IMG/VR virus record: IMGVR_UViG_3300042564_002819
Coordinates: 202,025-266,024 of that record
Length of the DNA stretch: 64,000 nucleotides
Source of the DNA: a virus
Reading direction: 5' to 3' (one strand)
Shown here: piece after piece, positions 1 through 8,429 of the stretch
Position numbering within the stretch: the stretch's first letter is position 1
Layout: each line of letters begins with the position of its first letter
Notes under the pieces: generated by a model
Told to the model about the DNA's origin: nothing
Databases searched by the model: none
Seen by the model: the letters and a program-made list of their open reading frames with translations, nothing else
Made by a program: the position numbers and the translations under genes

Positions 1-1
1 A

Positions 2-232
2 AGAGCACCTCTGTCATATGGAGATAGACATTTAGGAATTTACGGTTATAATAGAATAGCAAAGTCATATTACACTGCAAGTAAGAAATATGTCGAAGAA
101 GATATTGAAAAACTTGAACAACTTAGATGGATACAAAACGGTATTAAAATTGGTGTTGTTGAAGTTGAATTTAACGGCGTTGAAATCAATACTCCAGAGG
201 ATTTGGAATTATGGGAAAAAATAAAGAAGTAG
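2..232 (+). CDS. kdsB: CMP-KDO synthetase (3-deoxy-manno-octulosonate cytidylyltransferase), C-terminal part
   Basis: The gene enters from the left edge; 76 codons are visible, ending in TAG. The protein would activate KDO with CTP for lipopolysaccharide synthesis. The order of motifs is that of KdsB: RHLGIYGYNR near the start of the visible part, then EKLEQLRWIQNGIKI, then INTPEDLE at the C-terminus. It overlaps the next gene by 22 nt. A phage copy could alter host surface sugars or take part in glycosylation. Seen: the C-terminal third. Inferred: function and completeness upstream. Confidence 0.75.
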   Translation, partial: RAPLSYGDRHLGIYGYNRIAKSYYTASKKYVEEDIEKLEQLRWIQNGIKIGVVEVEFNGVEINTPEDLELWEKIKK

Positions 233-681
233 ACTTGTTCGAAGACATGATTCCTGCAATTGATCTCAATATAAAAGAGTTGTGGGATGCATCGAACGAA
301 GCAGGTCAAAAAGAAATCAAAGGCGACATGTGGACTCTTAATCGCTACATCAGCAGCGTAAAAGGAAACAGAGAAAAGCAAGAGCTTGCTGTTTTTAAAA
401 CCAATGAGTATTATAATAAAAATTGGAATTCCATAGGACTGCGTCACCCAAAATTACAGTGGCAACTTTTGTGTATTTCTGGAAATACAGGGAAAAAAGA
501 ATTCCATCCGTGGATAGGATTAAAACAAGCCAAAGGTGTAAACACTAAGGCTGTTAAATTTTTAGAAGAAATATATCCAACTAAAAAAATAGACGAGATT
601 GAATTAATTGCTAGAATATTTACAAAAACAGAACTTGAACAACTCGCTAGAGATCATGGCTACGAAAAAATTAGCTTTTGA
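211..681 (+). CDS. Clamp-loader small-subunit-like protein (T4 gp62 type)
   Basis: 156 aa, close in size to phage clamp-loader A subunits. Family-like signals are LNRYISS (a helix ending in Ser), FKTNEYYNKNW and GKKEFHPW, which mirror the NR-S, NE-N and KK-F-W pattern of gp62-type proteins. Such a subunit helps load the sliding clamp for the replicative polymerase. It starts with ATG inside the end of the kdsB-like gene and ends 26 nt inside the next gene, so the three are translated together. The identification is by pattern only; similarity in this family is low. Confidence 0.5.
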   Translation: MGKNKEVDLFEDMIPAIDLNIKELWDASNEAGQKEIKGDMWTLNRYISSVKGNREKQELAVFKTNEYYNKNWNSIGLRHPKLQWQLLCISGNTGKKEFHPWIGLKQAKGVNTKAVKFLEEIYPTKKIDEIELIARIFTKTELEQLARDHGYEKISF

Positions 682-1357
682 TAAGCCTTTTGTATGCGAG
701 TACTGTGGTACTGGATATGCAAAAGAAAAAACTCTTATGGTTCATATGTGTGAACAAAAAAGAAGGCACTTACAAAAGTCTGAGAAAAGAGTTCAACTTG
801 GATATCAGACCTTTGTAAGATTTTATCAAAAATCGGCCGGACACAAGAATATAAAAACCTATGAAGAATTTTGCAAAAGTCCTTTCTACAATGCGTTTGT
901 AAAATTTGGTTCATTTTTAAATAATGTAAAACCATTATACACCGAAAAGTATATTGACTACATTGTAACAAGCGGTGTTAAAATTGACCATTGGTGTAAT
1001 GAAACACTTTATGAAAAATATGCTGTAGATTTAATAATGAAAGAAAATGTTGAAACAGCATTGGAAAGATCTGTTAACACTATGATAGAATGGGGCGTAG
1101 CTCACAATGCACCTTGGAATCATTATTTCAATTATGTTTCTTTAAACAAAGCTACGTTTGATATCAAAGACGGAAAGATATCGCCGTGGCTTATATTAAA
1201 TTGCAAGTCCGGCAAAGAAATGTTGTCTAAATTCAATGACGAACAGTTAAATATGATATATCATATAATGAACCCTGAACATTGGGCGTTGAGATTTAAA
1301 CGCCAAAGTCGGGATGTTGAACTTGTAAAAAAAGTTGCTAAAGAAGGTAATTTGTAA
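656..1357 (+). CDS. Conserved phage protein with N-terminal C2H2 zinc finger
   Basis: The ATG at 656 is preferred to one at 608, because MATKKLAFDKPFVCEYCG places the finger at the N-terminus as in marine T4-like relatives. The finger is CEYCG, a basic linker, then HMCEQKRRH at about residues 14-38. The other 190 residues are helical and rich in K, Y and W and match no domain I can name. It overlaps the clamp-loader-like gene by 26 nt and abuts the next gene. A DNA- or RNA-binding role in replication is likely from position; the exact role is unknown. Confidence 0.65.
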   Translation: MATKKLAFDKPFVCEYCGTGYAKEKTLMVHMCEQKRRHLQKSEKRVQLGYQTFVRFYQKSAGHKNIKTYEEFCKSPFYNAFVKFGSFLNNVKPLYTEKYIDYIVTSGVKIDHWCNETLYEKYAVDLIMKENVETALERSVNTMIEWGVAHNAPWNHYFNYVSLNKATFDIKDGKISPWLILNCKSGKEMLSKFNDEQLNMIYHIMNPEHWALRFKRQSRDVELVKKVAKEGNL

Positions 1358-1912
1358 TTGGACGTTGACATAGACTTCGGTGATAGAGACGTTGTTCTCT
1401 CTAAAATTATGCATCATGTTGCTAAACTAGAAACCGGTAAAAAACATAATACTGGAATTTATGTTACTCCTATTCCTCACAATCCGATTACTAATATATC
1501 TACAATAGATTATAAAGATGCTGAAAGTAGAGGATATTTTAAATTAGACTTTCTTAACGTTTCATTATATAAGAATGTTAAAGATGAATCGCATTTAATA
1601 CATCTATCTAAAAAAGAACCAATGTGGGAATTGTTAGAACACAGCGAAGTGGTAGATCAACTATTTCACATTTCGGGTCACAGTGACATTTTAAAGAAAC
1701 TAAAGCCCAAGTCTGTTTTAGAATTAGCATGTGTTCTTGCTATTATAAGACCTGCCAAGAGACATTTGTTAAACGAAAGCTGGGAGACTATACATCGTGA
1801 AGTGTGGACTAAACCGTCTAATGAACAATACTATTTTAAAAAATCTCATGCAGTGTCTTATGCATTAGCTGTAGTAGTTCATTTAAATTTGCTTTGTGAA
1901 AGCTTTACTTAA
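1358..1912 (+). CDS. Miniature DNA polymerase III alpha (DnaE)-like protein
   Basis: 184 aa, TTG start directly after the preceding TAA, with AGAAGG about 10 nt upstream. It begins MDVDIDF, matching the PD-D-DF active-site motif of DnaE; residues 58-70 (RGYFKLDFLNVSL) match the K-D-LG motif with the third catalytic Asp (D64); residues 161-170 (KKSHAVSYAL) match the KSHA-YA motif of the fingers. The PHP domain, most of the palm/thumb and the clamp-binding C-terminus are missing. All three catalytic aspartates seem kept, yet it is six times shorter than DnaE, so polymerase activity is doubtful; a regulatory or template-binding remnant is possible. Confidence 0.6.
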   Translation: MDVDIDFGDRDVVLSKIMHHVAKLETGKKHNTGIYVTPIPHNPITNISTIDYKDAESRGYFKLDFLNVSLYKNVKDESHLIHLSKKEPMWELLEHSEVVDQLFHISGHSDILKKLKPKSVLELACVLAIIRPAKRHLLNESWETIHREVWTKPSNEQYYFKKSHAVSYALAVVVHLNLLCESFT

Positions 1913-2273
1913 CTTTTTTTATTAATTGAACGCTTTTGCGTTTTACTCTTTTTAGTGCAAGATTATTAAGATTAACACACGGGCCTATTACAATTTTAAC
2001 ATCTTTACTATTCATAGTCATCATACAATATCTTAGAGAGTCTATCTCTCGTCTTAAAAAGATGTTTATAGGAATCAATCTGTTTGACTCCCACCACCAA
2101 ATTTCCCCAAGATCAAGCAGTAATCTTTTGTGGTCTTCGGTTTTTAAATTTGTGTATACAAACATTGTTGTAACATACTGATCTTGGTTTGAGATGATGC
2201 CGACGTATTCGCTGCCGCCATATGCAACCACACTTACGTAAGGGAATTGGTGTTCTATTTCTTTTAATAACAT
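1905..2273 (-). CDS. Conserved hypothetical phage protein
   Basis: 122 aa, convergent with the DnaE-like gene and overlapping its end by 8 nt. It contains YVSVVAYGGSEYVGIISNQD, an aromatic cluster EIWWWESNRLIPINIFL, and a basic C-terminus (KRVKRKSVQLIKKVK). I know similar proteins from marine T4-like phages, none with a function. The ribosome-binding site is weak (AAG before ATG). The basic tail suggests nucleic-acid contact, which is inference. Confidence 0.6.
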   Translation of the reverse strand: MLLKEIEHQFPYVSVVAYGGSEYVGIISNQDQYVTTMFVYTNLKTEDHKRLLLDLGEIWWWESNRLIPINIFLRREIDSLRYCMMTMNSKDVKIVIGPCVNLNNLALKRVKRKSVQLIKKVK

Positions 2274-2280
2274 TCTTGCA

Positions 2281-2287
2281 ATAAATA
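2281..2287 (+). promoter_or_regulatory. Late promoter (ATAAATA)
   Basis: ATAAATA 22 nt before the structural gene at 2309; matches the T4-type late motif used throughout the window. Confidence 0.5.
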
Positions 2288-2308
2288 TAATATAGTTAAG
2301 GATTCGGT

Positions 2309-3103
2309 ATGCAACTAGCCCCTAGATATTTAGTCAACGAGAGAATAAATGTTATTACAAACGATGCCGGATTCTTTGTGGAGTATAGACCTGTGTATAG
2401 TAGAACCTTAAATGTGTATAAAAACATCGATAATACAATATCGTTTAGATTATTAAACGCAGATCAAAAACCTGTACCAATAACAAACGGTGTTCCGTAT
2501 ATTGTAATATTTGATGAAAATCAAACAAAGATTCTAGAAAGAGAATGCACTGTAACTGACGACGGTTCTACAACAGCAACTAGAGGAATGTTTCAAGTTA
2601 CTATAACAGAAACAGACATGCTGGATATAAAACAACAGTATTTACAATACAACATTTATATGTTAAATTCAAATAATACAAAAACAGTTACATATGCAGG
2701 AAGAAATTTTTCAAGTGCAGGAAGAATCTTTTTAGATGCAGGAGCATACCCTGGACCAAAAGGCAGTATAGAAATCACAAACTTTTTTGCCGAAGGACTA
2801 TATTGGGTTGCAGGATCTGACACAGAAGACAAAATATCTGCCGAACCAGAAATCAATGGTGCAACTGCTTTACATACTGTTGCAATCTACAACGACGGAT
2901 ATGCAGGCAATGTTGAAATACAAGCAACATTAGATAATCAACTTTCTATGTCAAGCAACTGGGCAACTGTTAGCACTATCACACTAACTGGCGACGAAAC
3001 AGAACCTGTGCCTGCTAACTTTAATGGATCATTCACATTCGTAAGATTTAAATTTAACAACGATCCAACAGCGACAATTACTAGAATACTTCTAAGAAAC
3101 TAA
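2309..3103 (+). CDS. Virion structural protein (beta-rich, baseplate or fibre-associated)
   Basis: 264 aa. The N-terminus (MQLAPRYLVNERINVITND) precedes repeated beta-rich segments; the middle has a bound-ligand-like loop GAYPGPKGSIEITNFF, and the C-terminus ends TATITRILLRN. Composition (T, N, Y, V) and the late promoter upstream point to a late structural protein. It sits oddly between replication genes. Which part of the virion it belongs to cannot be told from the sequence. Confidence 0.6.
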   Translation: MQLAPRYLVNERINVITNDAGFFVEYRPVYSRTLNVYKNIDNTISFRLLNADQKPVPITNGVPYIVIFDENQTKILERECTVTDDGSTTATRGMFQVTITETDMLDIKQQYLQYNIYMLNSNNTKTVTYAGRNFSSAGRIFLDAGAYPGPKGSIEITNFFAEGLYWVAGSDTEDKISAEPEINGATALHTVAIYNDGYAGNVEIQATLDNQLSMSSNWATVSTITLTGDETEPVPANFNGSFTFVRFKFNNDPTATITRILLRN

Positions 3104-3132
3104 TTGACATTGAGATTCTAAAATGCTAGTAT
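3104..3132 (+). promoter_or_regulatory. Early promoter of primase gene
   Basis: TTGACA at 3104, 17 bp, TAGTAT at 3127-3132. The ATG lies only 6 nt beyond the -10 box, so the message is probably leaderless. Confidence 0.65.
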
Positions 3133-3138
3133 ACTGAC

Positions 3139-4131
3139 ATGAGCATCGTGTCAGAAACAATATCCTCTTTTCTGCCGTCTAAGCGTAAACAAACGCCTAG
3201 TGGATGGTTGTCATTTAACGGTCCTTGTTGTGTACACAACGGTACTTCTGCTGATAACAGAATGCGGGCTGGTATTATCGAAGAAGGTGAATCTGTATCC
3301 TACCACTGCTTTAACTGCGGATACAAAGCTTCGTGGCAACCCGGTCGACACATTTCTTTTAAACTAAAACAGTTAATGATCTGGCTCGGTGTACCAGACG
3401 ATGCTATTAACAAACTTGCAATAGAAGTTCTTAAAATTAACGAAGGTGTTGAAACACAGTATCGTTCAATTGAACTGCCAACTTTTGAAAGTGTTCCGTT
3501 ACCAGAAAACGCTGTAAAAATACATGACGATCCCTGCGATGTTTCAACACAGTTAACCGAAGTTAAAGAATACATGTCCGGACGAAAACTCTGGATAGAC
3601 GAAGGGTATGAATACTACTGGAGCTCTAGTTTAGCCTACAGAGATAGATTGATTATTCCTTTCTACTATGAAGGAAGAATTGTAGGGTGGACTGCTAGAA
3701 CAGTAAAGTCTGATAAAAAACCAAAATACATTACAGAATCACAGCCGGGATTTGTTTTTAACTTAGATGAACAAAGACCGCAAAAAGTATTTTGTATTGT
3801 AGTTGAAGGTCCTATTGACGCTATACACATAGACGGTGTTGCACTTATGCGGGCCGAAATAAACGATCAACAGGCAATGTTAATTGATCGTTTAAACAGA
3901 GAAGTTATAGTGTTGCCCGACAGAGACAAAACAGGTGCAGCACTGATCGAACAAGCAATTGATCGCGGGTGGTCAGTATCTATGCCTGATTGGGCACCAG
4001 AAATCAAAGACGTAAATGATGCAGTTCTTAAATACGGTAGACTATATACACTGTATAGTATTGTTTCGGCAGCCGAAACATCTCCTTTAAAAATTAGATT
4101 GAGAGCGAAAAAATGGTACGTAAATTTGTAA
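3139..4131 (+). CDS. DNA primase, T4 gp61-like
   Basis: 330 aa, the usual size. It lays RNA primers on the lagging strand with the helicase at 5741. An N-terminal zinc ribbon is visible (GPCCVHNG and YHCFNCGY), then a linker, then a TOPRIM domain with the glutamate motif VVEGPIDAIH and the Asp motif VIVLPDRDKTG. The ATG at 3139 fits the promoter, which leaves no room for a Shine-Dalgarno site. The end overlaps a micro-gene by 19 nt. Confidence 0.85.
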   Translation: MSIVSETISSFLPSKRKQTPSGWLSFNGPCCVHNGTSADNRMRAGIIEEGESVSYHCFNCGYKASWQPGRHISFKLKQLMIWLGVPDDAINKLAIEVLKINEGVETQYRSIELPTFESVPLPENAVKIHDDPCDVSTQLTEVKEYMSGRKLWIDEGYEYYWSSSLAYRDRLIIPFYYEGRIVGWTARTVKSDKKPKYITESQPGFVFNLDEQRPQKVFCIVVEGPIDAIHIDGVALMRAEINDQQAMLIDRLNREVIVLPDRDKTGAALIEQAIDRGWSVSMPDWAPEIKDVNDAVLKYGRLYTLYSIVSAAETSPLKIRLRAKKWYVNL

Positions 4132-4229
4132 ACTTCGTAACTTGGCCTTATCGATATATTCGCGATGAGTTAGCTTTAAGAAAAAAAATTAAAGAATTGC
4201 GTAAACGTGATCCGTTCATATACAAATGA
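4113..4229 (+). CDS. Conserved 38-aa basic phage peptide
   Basis: Reads MVRKFVNFVTWPYRYIRDEL then a basic tail ending KELRKRDPFIYK. The same peptide, with the same ending, accompanies the primase region of marine T4-like phages as far as I recall, which supports it being a gene. It starts inside the primase gene and ends ATGA with the carbamoyltransferase start. An amphipathic N-terminal helix with W/Y/F suggests membrane contact; function unknown. Confidence 0.6.
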   Translation: MVRKFVNFVTWPYRYIRDELALRKKIKELRKRDPFIYK

Positions 4230-5710
4230 AAGTATGGGGTATTAGTGCAAACAGTCACGACGCTGCTCTGGCTGTTTTTGATAAAAACACACAAGGTAAA
4301 CTAACACTGGAATTTGCTAGTCACAGTGAACGTTTCAGCGGAATAAAAAATGACCCGCACCTAAATGCTGAGATGATTTCTTATGCAGCCAAAAACTATG
4401 GCAAACCAGATCGAGTAGTTTGGTATGAACAGCCTTTTAAAAAAACCATGCGACAATTTCTTGCCGGGCAAGGTTGGAATTATCAAGAAAACAATATACG
4501 AAAGTATTTGAAAAAATACAGCATAGATGCTCCTATTTCCTATGTGAGTCATCATCATGCCCACGCCGCAGCCGGTTATTATACCAGCCAGTTTGCTGAT
4601 GCAACTATTATTGTGATAGACAGCATCGGCGAGTTTGAAACAATGACCATATGGGAAGCCGAAGGCACAACTCTTAAAAAGAAGTTTTCTCAAGGTTATC
4701 CTAACAGCATCGGATTGTGGTATAGTTCAATGACCGATCGTGTTGGTTTAAAAGCCAACGAAGACGAATATATCCTAATGGGCATGGCCGCATACGGAAA
4801 TCCGTTAAAACATTATTGGGATATAACCGGAGACTTTTTTAAGTCATTTGGCAATGAATACGATATCAAAATCGAATTTGCAAAAAATTTACACCGAGGT
4901 TGTAGAGATTGGCGTCCACAACTGAGAAGTCAACAAGACTATTTCAACATTGCTGCTGCTACTCAAGAAGTATATGAAGCACTGTTATTAAACATCAGCA
5001 GTTGGGCATTAAAAAATTGTAAATCAAAAAACCTAGTTCTCATGGGCGGATGTGCTTTAAACTGCAAAGCAAATTCTCGAATTAAAAACCATTGGGACAA
5101 TGTATGGATAATGCCAAATCCGGGTGACGCTGGCAGTGCAATAGGTGCAGTGCTTGCACACTATAAACAACCTGTTGAATGGCCTGGACCTTATTTAGGA
5201 TTCAACATCAATCGCCCTTACCCGGTTGACTCACTGATAAGAGAACTTAAAAGATCTGGCATAGCAGGTGTAGCCAACGGTCGTGCTGAATTCGGCCCAC
5301 GAGCTCTTGGCAATCGCAGCTTGCTTGCTGATCCACGCGGCCCTACCATCAAACATCGTGTAAACGAAATCAAAAGACGTCAGCAGTTTAGACCTTTTGC
5401 TCCGGTTATACTGGCGGAGTTTGCTGAAGAGTATTTTAGTGGACCGGTCAGTTCTTATATGCAGTATACTGCCGTCTGCAAATTTCCGGATCAGTTTCCA
5501 GCTATTGTGCATCGAGATGGCACCAGTAGAGTGCAAACAGTTTCAGCAGCTGACAATTCTGGATTGAGACAACTGCTGGAACAGTGGTATGCAGAAACCG
5601 GCTGTCCTATGCTGCTAAACACCAGTTTGAATATCAAAGGACGACCTATGGTTAATACCTGGGAAGATGGCCAAAAATTTGCTAGATATTATAATGTTAA
5701 TGTTTATTGA
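4226..5710 (+). CDS. Carbamoyltransferase, NodU/CmcH family
   Basis: 494 aa. It transfers a carbamoyl group from carbamoyl phosphate to a hydroxyl, usually of a sugar or small molecule. Family marks in order: GISANSHDAALAVF at the N-terminus, HHHAHAAAGYYTSQF (metal/ATP site, about residue 108), MGMAAYGNP, LVLMGGCALNCKANSRI, NPGDAGSAIGAV, and in the C-terminal domain RAEFGPRALGNRS, RPFAPV and LLNTSLNIKGRPMV. The start overlaps the micro-gene by ATGA. Common in marine T4-like phages; substrate unknown, possibly a DNA base, surface sugar or tRNA. Confidence 0.88.
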   Translation: MKVWGISANSHDAALAVFDKNTQGKLTLEFASHSERFSGIKNDPHLNAEMISYAAKNYGKPDRVVWYEQPFKKTMRQFLAGQGWNYQENNIRKYLKKYSIDAPISYVSHHHAHAAAGYYTSQFADATIIVIDSIGEFETMTIWEAEGTTLKKKFSQGYPNSIGLWYSSMTDRVGLKANEDEYILMGMAAYGNPLKHYWDITGDFFKSFGNEYDIKIEFAKNLHRGCRDWRPQLRSQQDYFNIAAATQEVYEALLLNISSWALKNCKSKNLVLMGGCALNCKANSRIKNHWDNVWIMPNPGDAGSAIGAVLAHYKQPVEWPGPYLGFNINRPYPVDSLIRELKRSGIAGVANGRAEFGPRALGNRSLLADPRGPTIKHRVNEIKRRQQFRPFAPVILAEFAEEYFSGPVSSYMQYTAVCKFPDQFPAIVHRDGTSRVQTVSAADNSGLRQLLEQWYAETGCPMLLNTSLNIKGRPMVNTWEDGQKFARYYNVNVY

Positions 5711-5734
5711 CGTTTAAGAGTTTTATAGTATAAT
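5707..5734 (+). promoter_or_regulatory. Early promoter of helicase gene
   Basis: TTGACG at 5707, 16 bp, TATAAT at 5729-5734. ATG begins at 5741, 6 nt after the -10 box: leaderless, as for primase. Confidence 0.7.
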
Positions 5735-5740
5735 TAGAAT

Positions 5741-7165
5741 ATGACAACAAGACAAAATACAGACTACGGTTACGATATACAAAAGCTTTATTTGGAAATG
5801 ATGCTAACCGACGCCGAAACATTCATTAGGTGTCAGAGTGTGTTTGATTCAAACAATTTTGATAGACGTCTGCAACCAGCAGCACGGTTCATCAACGACT
5901 ATGTAACCGAACACAATGCTATGCCCACCTTTGACATGGTAAATGCAACCACCAAGTCAGGACTAAACAATCCTGGCGAATTGCAAGAAGAACACTACGA
6001 CTGGTTGTTGATAGAATTCGAAACATTCAGTAGACACAAAGCACTGGAAGCAGCAATCTTAAAAAGTGCAGACCTGTTGGAAAAAGGCGAATACGGTCCA
6101 GTAGAAGATCTTGTAAAACGTGCAGTGCAGATTGGTTTGCAAAAAGATCTGGGCACAGACTATTTTCGTGATCCTCGCAAAAGACTAGAAGCGATCAAAG
6201 ATAAAAACGGACAGGTAAGCACTGGTTGGGCCAGTCTTGATCAAAAACTATTTGGCGGCTTCAACAGAGGCGAACTCAATATTTTTGCTGGCGGTTCCGG
6301 TGCAGGCAAAAGTTTGTTCTTGGCAAATCTAGGAGTCAACTGGGCTCTGGCTGGAATGAACGTGCTGTATCTAACTTTCGAACTCTCAGAAAACCTAGTC
6401 AGTATGCGTATTGACAGTATGGTTACAGGTGTTCCCACACGTGACGTTTTTAAAAGCATTGATGACGTAGAAATGCGAGTCCGGATGATTGGCAAAAAAT
6501 CCGGTGCTATGCAGGTCAAATACATGCCCACTGGTAAAACAGCCAATGACCTTAGATCTTATGTTAAAGAATATGAAATCAAAACTGGCAAAAAGATAGA
6601 CGCAGTATTGGTAGACTATCTCGATCTTATGATGCCAGTTTCAGTTAAGGTATCACCAGAAAATCTGTTTATCAAAGACAAGTATGTAAGTGAAGAACTG
6701 CGTAACCTAGCAATGGAATTGAACACAGTGTTTGTTACTGCAAGTCAGCTCAACAGAGGTGCAGTTGAAGAAATTGAATTTGACCATAGCCACATTAGTG
6801 GCGGCTTAAGTAAGATTCAAACCGCAGACAACGTATTTGGTATCTTCACCAGCAGAGCCATGCGAGAACGTGGACGCTATCAGCTACAGCTAATGAAAAC
6901 ACGTAGCAGTAGTGGTGTTAACAGCAAAATTGATCTAGAGTTTGATGTGGACACACTGCGTATTTCAGATACCGAACAGGAAGAAGATTCAGCTGGTGCA
7001 GCACCACAATCTGCAGGATCTGCAATAGTTTCTGCTCTCAAGAGAAACAACACAGTGAACACTGCCCCGGATCATCCGGATCGCGGCCAATCTATGCCAA
7101 AAGTCTCCGCTGAAGTTGACAGCACTAGATTGAGAAACTTCATCAACAATCTGGGCAGCGAATAA
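5741..7165 (+). CDS. Replicative DNA helicase, DnaB/T4 gp41-like
   Basis: 474 aa, normal for gp41. It unwinds DNA at the fork as a hexamer and pairs with the primase. The N-terminal helical domain is followed by the RecA-like core: Walker A FAGGSGAGKS at about residue 187, Walker B-like AVLVDYLDL, VTASQLNRG (sensor/loop) and a C-terminal arginine-finger region. A serine/alanine-rich tail follows. ATG at 5741 is the only start compatible with the promoter; no ribosome-binding site precedes it. Confidence 0.88.
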   Translation: MTTRQNTDYGYDIQKLYLEMMLTDAETFIRCQSVFDSNNFDRRLQPAARFINDYVTEHNAMPTFDMVNATTKSGLNNPGELQEEHYDWLLIEFETFSRHKALEAAILKSADLLEKGEYGPVEDLVKRAVQIGLQKDLGTDYFRDPRKRLEAIKDKNGQVSTGWASLDQKLFGGFNRGELNIFAGGSGAGKSLFLANLGVNWALAGMNVLYLTFELSENLVSMRIDSMVTGVPTRDVFKSIDDVEMRVRMIGKKSGAMQVKYMPTGKTANDLRSYVKEYEIKTGKKIDAVLVDYLDLMMPVSVKVSPENLFIKDKYVSEELRNLAMELNTVFVTASQLNRGAVEEIEFDHSHISGGLSKIQTADNVFGIFTSRAMRERGRYQLQLMKTRSSSGVNSKIDLEFDVDTLRISDTEQEEDSAGAAPQSAGSAIVSALKRNNTVNTAPDHPDRGQSMPKVSAEVDSTRLRNFINNLGSE

Positions 7166-7166
7166 A

Positions 7167-7670
7167 CTAGCTGAGATACAAACGCATCTGCACTGAACGA
7201 ATCACTGGTCTAGTGCTGGAAGGATATCTTGGGTGCGGTGCTAGATCCAACACAACACCGAACCCAGATTCGGTATAGGGCACAGCCCCCGAGATGCCCC
7301 AAGTGTTGTTTGCTGCCCCATAACGTTGTACAGAATCATAGCTGTCGCTGGCTAGGTTCTTGCCCAGCAAACCGTTGAAATACAGTTGCACCACAGAGTC
7401 ACAGATGCGATTCAATCTCAACACATGTGTTTCCACTTCAATGCCCAACACTGTACCAGATTCAGTGATGCCAAAACCACTGAACTGCAAACTGTTGCCA
7501 CCGTACACATTCACTGCTGACTCCGCAGCAGACGTGCCTACTCCATAAAGAGGTGCTACAGAAATCAATTTTGACGGGCGATCCAATACAGAATCTCCAT
7601 CGGTGTAATCTATTTCGTTTTGAGTTAAAACTGCGACCTGTTGAGGTCTATACCATTGTGTCCATGCCAT
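7167..7670 (-). CDS. Conserved phage protein, probable beta-sandwich structural protein
   Basis: 167 aa from MAWTQWYRPQQV (7670); an ATG 57 nt earlier is less likely because it runs through a hairpin-rich leader. Motifs: FNGLLGKNLA, GISGAVPYTESGFGVVLDL and a C-terminal PSSTRPVIRSVQMRLYLS, the last typical of small beta-sandwich proteins of T4-like virions. A TATATT box lies upstream at about 7741. It is convergent with the helicase gene, leaving 1 nt. Structural role is an inference. Confidence 0.5.
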   Translation of the reverse strand: MAWTQWYRPQQVAVLTQNEIDYTDGDSVLDRPSKLISVAPLYGVGTSAAESAVNVYGGNSLQFSGFGITESGTVLGIEVETHVLRLNRICDSVVQLYFNGLLGKNLASDSYDSVQRYGAANNTWGISGAVPYTESGFGVVLDLAPHPRYPSSTRPVIRSVQMRLYLS

Positions 7671-7907
7671 ACGGTATTTACCACAGGCCCTGGCCGCGAA
7701 GCGGTGCGTAGCAAATTTTTTAAGCAAATTTTTTACCCTATAATATACTCAGTTAACGGTAGAACAACAGAAAATCTACTGTGCCAGCGACCAGAGTACT
7801 ATTGCAACGTAAAATCGAAAAAAATGTAAGACCACGTCATACGGCCCCGTATGACACGTCGTTAGCCACCGTATGACACGGTCTTGATTTTTAGCTCATT
7901 TTATATA
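7671..7907. other. Non-coding interval with hairpins and 22-bp iterons
   Basis: No gene seen. It holds two AAATTTTTTAAGC-like copies (7709-7732), a TATAATATA box, and the iteron pair at 7831-7890. Confidence 0.5.
7831..7890 (+). repeat. 22-bp iterons, left edge of minus block
   Basis: CCGTATGACACG starts at 7847 and again at 7869 (period 22). A reversed copy, ACCACGTCATACGG, lies at 7831-7844. A 19-nt word here (CACGTCATACGGCCCCGTA, 7833-7851) recurs as its exact reverse complement at 25275-25293. Confidence 0.8.
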
Positions 7908-8147
7908 TTAGACTACACGTTGTATAACAATGTTCGACCCACTGTAGCGAAGCAGGTAGAGTGTTATAGCACTGTCTGAACCATGACTCACTGACAATGC
8001 TGCCCGACCGGATTCGGGCATTGGGCAAACAGTGAATCCTAGACTTTCAAATTGTGCAGCCACAGGCCGGAGTATCAGTGCATGTAGAGCACGAGTATAA
8101 CTGGAAGCCGTAACAGCAGGATCTACTGAGATGTGCCACGTTGCCAT
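7908..8147 (-). CDS. Small phage protein, paralogue of the next gene
   Basis: 79 aa. MATWHISV at the N-terminus and ALSVSHGSDSAITLY-LL near the C-terminus align with MYTWNIQI and FTVQHSRASAITVFML of the gene at 8149-8394, so the two are tandem duplicates. It starts one base after the upstream stop (TAG C ATG), so it is translated in series with it. Alternating hydrophobic strands suggest a small alpha/beta fold. No known family. Confidence 0.6.
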   Translation of the reverse strand: MATWHISVDPAVTASSYTRALHALILRPVAAQFESLGFTVCPMPESGRAALSVSHGSDSAITLYLLRYSGSNIVIQRVV

Positions 8148-8148
8148 G

Positions 8149-8394
8149 CTAGTCTGCTGACTCTGCTGTTATTTGTATACTGCTGTTATCCCAAGACAGC
8201 ATAAACACTGTGATAGCACTGGCTCGACTGTGCTGTACTGTAAACTGTCTACGTCGATGAGGATTGTAGTAAGAGTCCACTGGAGGCAGCACGGTAAACC
8301 CATGTTTTAAAAATGTTTGTTTAGCATATTCAATGCTGATGTTTTGATCTGACCATATATTACGAATATGAATCTGAATGTTCCAAGTGTACAT
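8149..8394 (-). CDS. Small phage protein, first of a tandem paralogue pair
   Basis: 81 aa, MYTWNIQIHIRN at the N-terminus. Its promoter (8401-8429) puts the predicted transcript start at or within 1 nt of the ATG, so the message should be leaderless; there is no ribosome-binding site. See the paralogue at 7908-8147 for the shared motif. Function unknown. Confidence 0.6.
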   Translation of the reverse strand: MYTWNIQIHIRNIWSDQNISIEYAKQTFLKHGFTVLPPVDSYYNPHRRRQFTVQHSRASAITVFMLSWDNSSIQITAESAD

Positions 8395-8400
8395 ACAAAT

Positions 8401-8429
8401 AAACTAACACAAACGTAGAGCAAGGTCAA
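8401..8429 (-). promoter_or_regulatory. Early promoter of 8149-8394 gene
   Basis: TTGACC, 17 bp, TAGTTT; 6 nt from -10 to ATG (leaderless). Confidence 0.65.
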
